DNA of 62,114 nucleotides, from positions 1 through 62,114 of the forward strand of contig JAFZVW010000007.1 in NCBI GenBank assembly GCA_017617635.1. Reading direction: 5' to 3'. Shown here piece by piece: positions 8,826-16,486 of the stretch; the first letter of the stretch is position 1; each line of letters begins with the position of its first letter. Below the pieces are notes generated by a model. That model was not told the origin of the DNA and did no database searches. It saw nothing but the letters and a program-made list of their open reading frames with translations. A program made the position numbers and the translations under genes. The stretch comes from Bacteroidaceae bacterium (lineage in GTDB: Bacteria; Bacteroidota; Bacteroidia; Bacteroidales; Bacteroidaceae).

Positions 8826-9443
8826 TTACTTCCCAAGGTTATATTTCCTGATAATAGCACGAGCATTAGTAGTATACTTATCATGCTTGCCATAAAAAGA
8901 CTTAGCAACGGTCTCTGCCCAAAATTCGTCAACATTTTTTGTAGAATATGTGCCATACCCTGTCTTTTTCGTATCTTTTTGCCAGGCTCTATACATTTTT
9001 CTTATTTCCTTGCCTGCTGCCTTATACTTTGCCTCGCTTAATAGTGTCGACCATGTTGCATGCCCCAACTCATGAATCATTGTATGTCGCATCACCTTGG
9101 ACGTCTTCGTTGACCATCCACTGGCCATATCGCCACCTTTTGCCTTTATCAGAACTTTACTGTCATTGAAGTACTTGCTGTTAAGAGTAATTCCCACTAA
9201 CTTGCCACCTTTAAATGTTGTATATGCATATTCTGAACCATTTGTGTCAGCTACTTTTATATTGATGGACTTAATACCTATTTCTTTACTGAATTCCTCA
9301 ACAGCAGCAATAACCTCCTTCCTTAATACCGGATCCTTTATCTTTGACAGATCCTTGATGTTTGCCTCATGAGTAGCACCTATACCAGATTTTGTGCCAA
9401 CGCCAATAGATACGGTTCTACTTCCGCCTGAATTCTTTCCCAT
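8826..9443 (-). CDS. Zincin-like metallopeptidase B
   Basis: 205 residues. The zinc motif is HELGHATW (about residues 126-133), with a likely third ligand in NVDEFWAETVAKS about 45 residues later, which fits an HExxH...E zincin. It begins MGKNSGGSRT, nearly the same as its paralogue at 9796. There is no signal peptide. Free-standing zincins near head genes of phages may be virion proteins or injected effectors; neither is shown here. A perfect 9-9-9 dyad (9447-9473) lies just before the start. Confidence 0.7.
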   Translation of the reverse strand: MGKNSGGSRTVSIGVGTKSGIGATHEANIKDLSKIKDPVLRKEVIAAVEEFSKEIGIKSINIKVADTNGSEYAYTTFKGGKLVGITLNSKYFNDSKVLIKAKGGDMASGWSTKTSKVMRHTMIHELGHATWSTLLSEAKYKAAGKEIRKMYRAWQKDTKKTGYGTYSTKNVDEFWAETVAKSFYGKHDKYTTNARAIIRKYNLGK

Positions 9444-9464
9444 AGTTGTATTGTAAATAACATC

Positions 9465-9496
9465 TACAATACACCAAATACAGGAAATTAGTTAAC
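9465..9496 (-). repeat. 32-bp phage intergenic element, copy C (before zincin B)
   Basis: Starts GTTAACTAA at the end of the upstream small gene and ends 22 bp before the zincin start. Its last 9 bases form one arm of a perfect inverted repeat: TGTATTGTA (9447-9455 plus strand) and TACAATACA (9465-9473), with a 9-nt spacer. Confidence 0.65.
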
Positions 9497-9740
9497 CATT
9501 TAACTGTGCTTGCTGCTCTAAATACTTGTTGTAATACCATGTAAGAACACACATTTTTGGAACTTCAGACAACTCTTCATAGGCTTTGAGCTTATGTAAT
9601 AATGCATCACATCTGTCTACCAACTTATAAAAAATCTTTTCTTTGTGTGCATCACCTACAAATGGGGGAAAACCTAGATGGTGATCTCGAACATATTCTA
9701 TTATTTCTATTTCTTCCTGCGTCAGTTTTAATTTTTCCAT
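9492..9740 (-). CDS. Small acidic partner protein of zincin A
   Basis: 82 residues, starting MEKLKLTQEEIEIIEYV and ending TWYYNKYLEQQAQLNG. It is paralogous to the 68-residue product at 8597-8803 and also follows a zincin gene. It is mostly helical with no cysteines apart from two scattered ones and no known motif. A perfect -7 box lies 28 bp before its start, so it may be expressed apart from zincin A, as an inhibitor or immunity protein might be; that role is only inferred. Confidence 0.65.
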   Translation of the reverse strand: MEKLKLTQEEIEIIEYVRDHHLGFPPFVGDAHKEKIFYKLVDRCDALLHKLKAYEELSEVPKMCVLTWYYNKYLEQQAQLNG

Positions 9741-9767
9741 CTCCTTTGATTATTATGTTTCGGATGA

Positions 9768-9775
9768 CAAATATA
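9768..9775 (-). promoter_or_regulatory. Promoter -7 box (TATATTTG) inside the zincin region
   Basis: Perfect TAnnTTTG on the minus strand with a TTG about 16 bp upstream. It would start transcription between zincin A and its partner gene. Confidence 0.5.
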
Positions 9776-9795
9776 GTATTTTTATCAAACCAATA

Positions 9796-10398
9796 TTAAA
9801 GTCTATGTTTTTTTATTATAGAACGTGCTCTTTTTGTATACTCATCTGGTGTTCCATATAAAGCCTTGGTTACAACCTCTGCCCAAAATTCATCAATATG
9901 AGTTTTTGATAATGCTCCATAATATTTAACAGCAGATCTATTGGATTTCCAATCTGAAAATAGTTTATATATATCAGATCTTGCTTCTATATGACGTTGT
10001 CCGGTATAGTCAGATCTCCAAGTAGCATGTGCTAATTCGTGTGTTAAAACATGTTTTGAGGGTTGTTTTGTTGACACAGATTCACCTGCTCTATATTTTA
10101 CTATAATAGCCTTTTCTACCGCTTTTTTTCTTTGTGCAAAAAATTTAGCATTTAATTCAATAATAATCCTTCCATCAGCAGTCAATCCTGTAATACCATA
10201 TTCTACATAATTATTGGTAATCTTAATATCATTTGCTCTAATGCCAAACTTTTCTGCGTATAAATTAAATGCATCTGACTGATCTTTCCTTAGAGCATAA
10301 TCTTTAATCCCTTTTAAAAATCTTTTTAATGACTTGGATGTTTTTTTACGGCTATCACCTAATTTTCCTGTTCCACTGCCTCCTGCGTTCTTACCCAT
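9796..10398 (-). CDS. Zincin-like metallopeptidase A
   Basis: 200 residues from the ATG at 10398 (MGKNAGGSGT), chosen over an upstream ATG at 10437 because the paralogue at 8826 starts the same way. Zinc motif HELAHATW near residue 119, later Glu in HIDEFWAEVVTKALYG, and a basic C-terminal helix (RARSIIKKHRL). AT-rich compared with neighbours, which suggests a separate origin. The start codon lies in a CCCGTAT...ATATGGG mRNA hairpin. Role unknown; see zincin B. Confidence 0.7.
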   Translation of the reverse strand: MGKNAGGSGTGKLGDSRKKTSKSLKRFLKGIKDYALRKDQSDAFNLYAEKFGIRANDIKITNNYVEYGITGLTADGRIIIELNAKFFAQRKKAVEKAIIVKYRAGESVSTKQPSKHVLTHELAHATWRSDYTGQRHIEARSDIYKLFSDWKSNRSAVKYYGALSKTHIDEFWAEVVTKALYGTPDEYTKRARSIIKKHRL

Positions 10399-10416
10399 AT
10401 TTGTATACTTTGTATT

Positions 10417-10448
10417 TACAATACGGGCAAATAGCACAGACGGTTAGC
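10417..10448 (-). repeat. 32-bp phage intergenic element, copy B (before zincin A)
   Basis: Minus strand GCTAACC at 1-7 and CCCGTATTGTA at 22-32, overlapping the end of the ParB-type gene and ending 19 bp before the zincin A start. Confidence 0.65.
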
Positions 10449-11538
10449 TCTTGGCCAGAATATTCTCCTTACGAACATTTATAAAATCCTCATAATATAG
10501 CAAACCTTTCTGCTGGCAGAATTCTTTGATTTCCTTACCCCCACCATATACAACCATATTGGGTTTATCAAGACCGCTTATATCCTGAGCTGTTTGGAAT
10601 TCATCGTTCAACGAATCAAGCCATCCTGACATGCCGCGTGTAAAGAAAGCATTATAACCTCTGGGGACACCCATCTTGTTATATTCCTTGAATTTGTGTG
10701 CCACATTAAGATCCACCCAAACTTTCACACCACATTCCTGTAAATATCTTGCCAGATAACGCTTGCGGTATATTCTTTGCAACCCCAATGGAATGGGCAA
10801 CTGGTCATGAATGCTACAATTGGGTTCAACAATTGCTTTGCAGCCTGACAAAATCAGTTTTATAGGATCTTTGAACAGTGCCTCGAAGCGATAATCATCT
10901 ACATAGAAATGATAAGTCGTAATACCTGTTTTCAAACGTGAGTTTGCTCCCCAAGGTGTTATTGGCAATTCCAGATGTGCCGGTTGTTGGTCTATCAACA
11001 GATTAGGGATGTCAAAGTCATTGTCTGTGTCGTAAAGAAAATCACCCATCATACTTTTCGCAAAGGATTCCTTCTCAAAGTAATCATCATTGGATGTATT
11101 ATCGGAGCAGTCCTCAGAATTAGATATAACAGGCTCCTGGATATCTACATTCCAGTCTCCGATATCAATACCGGACTCTATCTTCAACTCGCTCAACAAT
11201 TCCTCATCCCACTCCAGATTTGCCCTTGCTGTTGCATTATCTGCCAATGCCAGCTCACGCCCTTCCGAAGTGTCCAAGCCAATATCAGTACGTTTGACGG
11301 CAATCAATTCATCACCTGTTGTTTCTATGATACGTACTTTTTTATGACCAAGCGATTCAAATGTCTTAGCAGTTTTATTACCGGCTATTATCCTATTGTC
11401 CTTATCAATCAAGATACTACGTCCGGCCCCAAACCTGACTAAAGACTGTTCCATAAGTCTCTGTCCTTCGTCTGTTCCCTTATTAAAGTTTTTATCATCT
11501 TGAATAAGGTCCGTTATTTTAACTATCCTATTTGCCAT
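10444..11538 (-). CDS. ParB-like nuclease domain fused to a DUF4417-like domain
   Basis: 364 residues. Residues 1-130 have the ParB/Srx pattern: KITDLIQDDKNFNKG, then SILIDKDNRIIAGNKTAK, as in phage ParB-like proteins that sit beside methyltransferases. After an acidic linker (about 130-175), residues 190-350 look like DUF4417: ITTYHFYVDDYRFEALF, CSIHDQLPIPLGLQRIYRKR and a late MVVYGGG. It lies 1 bp after the methyltransferase gene in the same operon. Possible roles are DNA marking, protection or genome segregation; none is shown. Confidence 0.65.
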   Translation of the reverse strand: MANRIVKITDLIQDDKNFNKGTDEGQRLMEQSLVRFGAGRSILIDKDNRIIAGNKTAKTFESLGHKKVRIIETTGDELIAVKRTDIGLDTSEGRELALADNATARANLEWDEELLSELKIESGIDIGDWNVDIQEPVISNSEDCSDNTSNDDYFEKESFAKSMMGDFLYDTDNDFDIPNLLIDQQPAHLELPITPWGANSRLKTGITTYHFYVDDYRFEALFKDPIKLILSGCKAIVEPNCSIHDQLPIPLGLQRIYRKRYLARYLQECGVKVWVDLNVAHKFKEYNKMGVPRGYNAFFTRGMSGWLDSLNDEFQTAQDISGLDKPNMVVYGGGKEIKEFCQQKGLLYYEDFINVRKENILAKS

Positions 11539-11539
11539 A

Positions 11540-13261
11540 TTACTTTATGTTTAGTTTTGATAAATTATGTTGTAACTTCTCACACAAAGCTGTACATAAC
11601 ACCCTTGACATATTCACCTCTACAGCATTTCCTATATATTTTTTCTGATCTGCCTGAGTGCCCACAAGAATATATTCAGACGGAAAACCCATAATGCGTT
11701 TCAACTCATCTATCTTCAACATACGCATACATATGTCTACTATGCCATACATAGCCATGAACTCCTTGACCTTGCATGTCCATAGGCTATCAGTGTCATA
11801 AATGGCAATGCCAAGCACTCCTGTTTTGGTAGTAATCAGGTATGGAGGCATTTTGTCCATACGGGCAATTAATGTGAAACATGGTTTATCCATGGAACCA
11901 CCAGCTGAAGCAAATTGCGGATTCATTAAATAGTGATACTTATGATTCGCAGTCACAACGGGAGCAGGTTCGTCTATAGAACTACCTACATTATTAAAGT
12001 TTGTATTCATTACCCATGGCTTACATGTAACAAGGTTCTGCTTAGGATGATTCACAATTGTAGGAGAGGGCATTTCAATAGACGCAGGACTTCCGTTACC
12101 GTACTGACTGTCGAGAAAATGCGTTGTCACCAACGAAATTCGGTCCTTGGTTGTAACAGTCGGTGAGGGCTCTTCGATGCTAGTATTGAATCCGTTTCCA
12201 TAATATGTTGTCACAAAAGCATGGTGATCTATCGTTGTAACAGATCCTGCAGGACCATCAACGGGAATATTCTTTCCTTCAGGATTACCACTGAACTGCT
12301 TCGACAAAAAATGACACTTTACTAACCCGAGCCGATTCTGACATGCTACCGTAGGACAAGGCTCATCGATAGAAGGAGCATTATGATGATTATTCTGGTT
12401 CATAGAGTTGTATTTCAGTATCCATGCCTCGTGTTGCTTTTTACCTCCTGCTACAAACTTTACAAGGCCAGCGTAAATACGCTCAAGAGTTTTTTCACAT
12501 AAAGGTTTCTTTTTGGAAAAAATACTCAATCCTTCATCGTTAAGGTCAAGCACTTCGCATACAGGTTTCCATGGCTTCACGGCATTTTCTGTGAACAGAC
12601 CTCCCTTGTCACTATCCTTGCATTTGGCATGGGTCGGAATAGGAAAGGCTATCGGAAGACCTTTCTTCGCAAACTGACCGAAGAATCTCTTTCGTGAGGT
12701 ATATGCTCCGAAATCGGCAGCGTTTAGAATGCGCCAGTCGTAATCGTATCCATATGAACATACGTTTTTTACCCACAATAGGTAAGATGTTCCCCTGTGC
12801 CGACTGATAGGCTTTCCATTCTCATCAAGATCTCCCCAACACATAAATTCCTCCACATTCTCTATCTGGATATAATCGGGCTTGATGGCTTCGATATATC
12901 GGAAAAGGTGTTCTGCGAGTGTCCGGCTGTCTGCATCCCTTGGCATCCCACCCTTTGCTTTGCTGAAATTGGTACATTCCAGCGAAGCCCACAGGACTAC
13001 ATGGGCTTCAGGGTATTTTGCTTTCATCTTCTCCAGATGCTCAACCATCGGGCTCAGTTCCAGCATTCGTATATCCTCGGTAAAGTGGACCGCATCGGGG
13101 TGGTTCGCCGCATGGGAGGCTATCGCGTTGGCATCATGGTTTACACACGCAATAACCTTGGCACACTTCTTACCATTGAGTGAGGCCTTCTCAACACCTG
13201 TGGAGGTTCCTCCTGCACCACAGAAAAGGTCAATGTATAAAAGTTTAACGTCGTTGTTCAT
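11540..13261 (-). CDS. C5-cytosine DNA methyltransferase with repeat-rich recognition region
   Basis: 573 residues. Motif I is DLFCGAGGTSTG (11-22), the catalytic loop is SLECTNFSKAKGG with Cys96 (ECT in place of the usual PCQ), motif VI is IENV (133-136), and motif X contains KYIGNAVEVN near 541-550. The enzyme would methylate phage or host DNA, most simply against host restriction; a type I system lies further right in this window. Residues 291-478 hold about six degenerate repeats with core S(I/M)(D/E)xPxPTV in the place of the target-recognition domain. No partner endonuclease is adjacent. Confidence 0.9.
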   Translation of the reverse strand: MNNDVKLLYIDLFCGAGGTSTGVEKASLNGKKCAKVIACVNHDANAIASHAANHPDAVHFTEDIRMLELSPMVEHLEKMKAKYPEAHVVLWASLECTNFSKAKGGMPRDADSRTLAEHLFRYIEAIKPDYIQIENVEEFMCWGDLDENGKPISRHRGTSYLLWVKNVCSYGYDYDWRILNAADFGAYTSRKRFFGQFAKKGLPIAFPIPTHAKCKDSDKGGLFTENAVKPWKPVCEVLDLNDEGLSIFSKKKPLCEKTLERIYAGLVKFVAGGKKQHEAWILKYNSMNQNNHHNAPSIDEPCPTVACQNRLGLVKCHFLSKQFSGNPEGKNIPVDGPAGSVTTIDHHAFVTTYYGNGFNTSIEEPSPTVTTKDRISLVTTHFLDSQYGNGSPASIEMPSPTIVNHPKQNLVTCKPWVMNTNFNNVGSSIDEPAPVVTANHKYHYLMNPQFASAGGSMDKPCFTLIARMDKMPPYLITTKTGVLGIAIYDTDSLWTCKVKEFMAMYGIVDICMRMLKIDELKRIMGFPSEYILVGTQADQKKYIGNAVEVNMSRVLCTALCEKLQHNLSKLNIK

Positions 13262-13291
13262 TTCCTTTTGTTATTGGTTTGACTTGTATTT

Positions 13292-13507
13292 TTAGAATTG
13301 AAAATCGAAGGTGAGTTGCACCTCACGCTTCTTTGGATAATATCCGCACCCTCCTCTATGGTCGAGGTTTACTTGTGGCCCATCAGGATCGACAGGAGCC
13401 ATGCCGTGCAGTCCGCAAAAATGCTCACCTTCTGCTCTCGGCTCATAGCGACTGTCAAGGTGATTGTAGTCGAAGTGGGTACAGAACCTGCATCTTATCT
13501 TTACCAT
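13292..13507 (-). CDS. Small Cys-rich phage protein (zinc-binding candidate)
   Basis: 71 residues. CRFCTHFDYNH near the start, then HFCGLHG and GGCGYYPKK, giving a possible four-Cys/His metal site. It lies 30 bp upstream of the methyltransferase gene in the same operon. Function unknown. Confidence 0.6.
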   Translation of the reverse strand: MVKIRCRFCTHFDYNHLDSRYEPRAEGEHFCGLHGMAPVDPDGPQVNLDHRGGCGYYPKKREVQLTFDFQF

Positions 13508-13515
13508 ATTTAGGG

Positions 13516-13662
13516 TTAATCATTATGTACCTTTTTCACTAACTTGCCATCTTTGGGGCATCGTTCAGGAATTGCCATAGAGCCGTCAAGTTTGTAGCCG
13601 CAACCATCAGGAATACCATCGGAATGCCAGCAATACTCACATTTCAGACAATCTCGTCTCAT
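13516..13662 (-). CDS. Very small Cys-rich protein
   Basis: 48 codons from the ATG at 13662: it starts MRRDCLKCEYCWHSDG, has a second cluster PDGCGYKLDG, and a Cys in ERCPKDG. The CxxC-xx-C layout suggests zinc binding. It is packed between genes at 13507 and 13676 in the same direction, and the frame fills the gap, which supports it as real. Confidence 0.6.
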   Translation of the reverse strand: MRRDCLKCEYCWHSDGIPDGCGYKLDGSMAIPERCPKDGKLVKKVHND

Positions 13663-13675
13663 GTTACACTAAGTT

Positions 13676-14158
13676 TTATATCCATTGTTTTACATCGTTC
13701 ACATAATCTGGTATGACAGGAAATGTAACCTCTCCGCGTTCCAATGCCTCAATCTCCTTTTTTAGTCTGCTGATTCTCTCATTCACCTCTTGGCTTTTGA
13801 AGCCAAACAGGTCATCATCAAATGGAGTGTTGACCAATGCTTCCAGTTTACGACTCCTGCTTTTAATCAGCACGGCTCTGCGATAATCTATAAACTCTTG
13901 CCCCAAACGCATCTTCGGGTTCATCCTGCCTGCTGTCAGTTCTACAACCCTGTGAGGGTGTGCAACCTTTATTCTGGCTTGCAGATACTCAAAGTACCAT
14001 AACCATCTCATCAGGAAATCAAACGTCATACGGCATCGGTAATAAACCGTCGCATCGTTTATGTTTGTATCATGCTCCAAGCTGACACACAATCTGACAA
14101 ACCAGACAGGGTCATTAAGCGACCATAAGGGGTTAAAACTATTGCTTGCCATACTCAT
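13676..14158 (-). CDS. Conserved-looking phage protein, unknown
   Basis: 160 residues. Aromatic-rich N-terminal half (NPLWSLNDPVWFVRLCVS, MRWLWYFEYLQARI) and a C-terminal coiled coil (VNERISRLKKEIEALERG). It overlaps the 14155-14421 gene by 4 nt. No family recognised; the place suggests an early-to-middle phage function. Confidence 0.6.
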   Translation of the reverse strand: MSMASNSFNPLWSLNDPVWFVRLCVSLEHDTNINDATVYYRCRMTFDFLMRWLWYFEYLQARIKVAHPHRVVELTAGRMNPKMRLGQEFIDYRRAVLIKSRSRKLEALVNTPFDDDLFGFKSQEVNERISRLKKEIEALERGEVTFPVIPDYVNDVKQWI

Positions 14159-14421
14159 GTTTTCATGTCGAAATCTAATTTGACTTCCTCAGCCTTACCC
14201 ATAATCACATCGTAGGAACTTGGGATAATGCCACGCCTTACGAGAAGGTGCTTGGTTGCCAGCTTAACCTCTGCTATTGCTGCCCTGCGTTCAGGGTCAA
14301 GCATCCATGAGGGATGATTATTGATGAGGCGAAGCACGGTACTTGCTAACTGCTGGGCTGCTATGAAGTAGCCTTCCCTGTAGCCGTTCTCATAAACTTC
14401 AAAATGTTCTTTGTTATCCAT
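14155..14421 (-). CDS. Small phage protein, unknown
   Basis: 88 residues, with YREGYFIAAQQLASTVLRLI and WMLDPERRAAIAEVKLA. Probably helical. It is coupled to the following gene by a 4-nt overlap and lies just after the alpha-CTD fusion gene. No function can be assigned. Confidence 0.6.
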   Translation of the reverse strand: MDNKEHFEVYENGYREGYFIAAQQLASTVLRLINNHPSWMLDPERRAAIAEVKLATKHLLVRRGIIPSSYDVIMGKAEEVKLDFDMKT

Positions 14422-14424
14422 TTT

Positions 14425-15480
14425 TTAATTACTTAAAACTTGTAATCTTTGTGCAATACGATCGCGATATATTTTATCTACATCCATGCCAAAGGATAAT
14501 CCGTGATCTTCCAAGAAATCTCTTAACTCGATTAATGACTTTTTGCCAAAGTTACGAAACCTCAACAAGTCGGTTTGTTGACATTTAACTAGATCGCCAA
14601 CGGTTTCTATATCTGCACTTTTCAGACAATTTAATGCTCGCACAGATAAATCAAAATTAACAAGCCGAGTTCTAAACATTTTTAACAATTCGTCCGTTTT
14701 TTCAATGAACTCAATACGCTCAGAGTCTTCCATTTCCTTTAAATTACGTTCGGTTTCTTGCTGTATTTTCAAGTCAAGACTCATCACTTGCATCGCTTGC
14801 TTCATGTCAGCAAGTTCAACTTTAAGTTTTTCCAGTTCGCTAAGCTGCTCCTTGATACATGCGAGTTTTTTTGCCTTGCGACACCCTATGTAGAAGATTT
14901 GAGCTATGCGATAACGTGTCAAGCCATATTCATCGGCTAACCATCCTATATCATGCCCATAAATAAGACTTTGCATGATGTTATTTTCCCTTGCGTTTAT
15001 TATACCCAATTCATTAAGCATTTGTGGAATGGTTGCAAAGAATTCCTTGATGAAAGGTGTTACACCCAAGGTATTAACAAGGCGCATTTGGTTGCGAATT
15101 TCGTGCAATATTTCACTTTCCTTGCGGTATGCTTGTACAATTGATGTACGTTCATTTTCGAGCATTTCCTTTGCACGTGCCACATCTTGCATTGTGTCAC
15201 CTAACGCCTCAATGGTATCAGCATCTACCCAGTTAGCATTGCCGGTCTTTCCCGTCTTGCGAATCCTGATAATTCCTGATTTACACCAATTTGACAAAGT
15301 TTGTCGGCTCACTCCCAATCTTTCAGCAGCTTCTGAGACGTTTATCAGTTTTATTGTTTCTTTTTGCGGCAATTCATCAATAAACGAAAGAAGTTGCTCA
15401 TATCCAACCAATTCATCCTGGCTTTTATATTCTGCCTTGCGTCGTTCAATTTCGACTTTTATTTTTTCAATATTTGTCAT
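14425..15480 (-). CDS. Phage transcription regulator: MerR-type HTH, sigma-4-like HTH and RNAP alpha C-terminal domain
   Basis: 351 residues. Residues 46-94 form a MerR/excisionase HTH (VSEAAERLGVSRQTLSNWCK). Residues 165-206 resemble sigma region 4 (IGWLADEYGLTRYRIAQIF). Residues 208-255 are coiled coil. Residues 274-333 closely match the alpha subunit C-terminal domain: LSVRALNCLKSADI and FGKKSLIELRDFL. The DNA-contacting residues known from E. coli alpha (R265, N268, C269, K271, G296, K298, S299, E302) are present as R281, N284, C285, K287, G312, K314, S315 and E318. It probably binds promoter DNA in place of, or beside, host alpha. It lies midway between replication and late genes, which fits a middle/late switch. 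Confidence 0.8.
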   Translation of the reverse strand: MTNIEKIKVEIERRKAEYKSQDELVGYEQLLSFIDELPQKETIKLINVSEAAERLGVSRQTLSNWCKSGIIRIRKTGKTGNANWVDADTIEALGDTMQDVARAKEMLENERTSIVQAYRKESEILHEIRNQMRLVNTLGVTPFIKEFFATIPQMLNELGIINARENNIMQSLIYGHDIGWLADEYGLTRYRIAQIFYIGCRKAKKLACIKEQLSELEKLKVELADMKQAMQVMSLDLKIQQETERNLKEMEDSERIEFIEKTDELLKMFRTRLVNFDLSVRALNCLKSADIETVGDLVKCQQTDLLRFRNFGKKSLIELRDFLEDHGLSFGMDVDKIYRDRIAQRLQVLSN

Positions 15481-15512
15481 AATTGCTGGAATCTACTAAT
15501 TACACTATTCCT

Positions 15513-15860
15513 CTACTCATCCATTACATCAGACATCCAAGCAGAAAAAGTTTTATCTACCTGTTCATCCATATTTTTACCCAGATTACCCATTCCGAGT
15601 TTTGCTTTACCATTGATACTGACCGCCAATAATTTGCGTGCCTCTACATATATCGGATTAAGGTTAATCTTTGTCTGACCCATACTTCCGGTTTGCTCCA
15701 ATAGAACCCGATGTCCTTTGAGATCCTGCTGATAGTTGTCCAGTATAAGTTCTGCCAGCGCCACGCTCTTAATCAAAGATTCGTTCCGCTCATGATATAG
15801 GCCATGTCTCTGCAGCTCTTCCCTAAGCCGGCAGATGTACGGTTTCAATTGTCTGCTCAT
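15513..15860 (-). CDS. terS: Phage terminase small subunit, P27-like
   Basis: 115 residues from the ATG at 15860; a longer frame to 16013 overlaps the neighbour and is unlikely. The pattern LREELQRHGLYHERNESLI, then helix LAELILDNYQ, then NLNPIYVEARKLLAV and GKAKLGM follows the P27 family (E..Gl......l....a......npa....k....l..lG). P27 proteins recognise the packaging site and partner large terminases of the type at 6086. It is 7.5 kb from terL, which is unusual; an HNH gene lies nearby, as in many cos phages. Confidence 0.6.
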   Translation of the reverse strand: MSRQLKPYICRLREELQRHGLYHERNESLIKSVALAELILDNYQQDLKGHRVLLEQTGSMGQTKINLNPIYVEARKLLAVSINGKAKLGMGNLGKNMDEQVDKTFSAWMSDVMDE

Positions 15861-15867
15861 TTGTGTG

Positions 15868-16188
15868 TTATTGTTTGTTTTTATCTCTCTCCAACAGCCA
15901 TGCGTACCTATCAAGCTGGTATTTGGTAAAATCAGTGGCAGAGACATGTATATCACCATTATAGGTAGCAAAGACCTTACGCCACTCTTTTTCCTTACAT
16001 CTGAACCTTGCATCTGGCTGTTTGCTTCCCCTGCCAGTCACAAATTTTTCATGGTTCGTCAAGAAACATTTCAAAGTGTACTTATCTCCATGAGGGACTT
16101 CGCTCTTTGGTCGTTTACCCAGCAACGGACATTCTGCACAGACACGAGGTCGCTCTAATGGTATAGAAATTACTTTTGGTCTCGGCAT
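15868..16188 (-). CDS. Cys-containing phage protein, unknown
   Basis: 106 residues, starting MPRPKVISIPLERPRVCAEC, with a CAEC...C...C set that may bind zinc, and KCFLTNHEKFVTGRG. It overlaps the upstream gene by 19 bp and precedes the P27-like gene by 7 bp. Function unknown. Confidence 0.55.
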   Translation of the reverse strand: MPRPKVISIPLERPRVCAECPLLGKRPKSEVPHGDKYTLKCFLTNHEKFVTGRGSKQPDARFRCKEKEWRKVFATYNGDIHVSATDFTKYQLDRYAWLLERDKNKQ

Positions 16189-16436
16189 TTCTTGTTCTCC
16201 TCCTTTAGCAACTCAAGTTCAACAGTTAAGGCATCATTTAATTTTTCCGACTTTTGACTGTAACCATAAAGATCACGATTGTTGTCCCGATGTTTATTCA
16301 ATTCATATTTGAGCCGGTTACATTGACGCTTGCTTTCAGATAGCTCCGATGCATATTTATACTCTCGGTTCTGTAATCCATTAATGTACTCATACAAACC
16401 GCATACATGTGCGATAACTTGCTGGAAATAATTCAT
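16170..16436 (-). CDS. Coiled-coil phage protein, unknown
   Basis: 88 residues. After an aromatic start (MNYFQQVIAHVCGLYEYI) the rest is charged and helical (LTVELELLKEENKKCRDQK). It is the first gene after a 273-bp gap and has a copy of the 32-bp element 51 bp before its start, so it may open a transcription unit. Confidence 0.55.
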   Translation of the reverse strand: MNYFQQVIAHVCGLYEYINGLQNREYKYASELSESKRQCNRLKYELNKHRDNNRDLYGYSQKSEKLNDALTVELELLKEENKKCRDQK

Positions 16437-16486
16437 TGTTTTATCTTTGATTTTATTATTATATGGTTAATGTAAGTTACGTAGTA

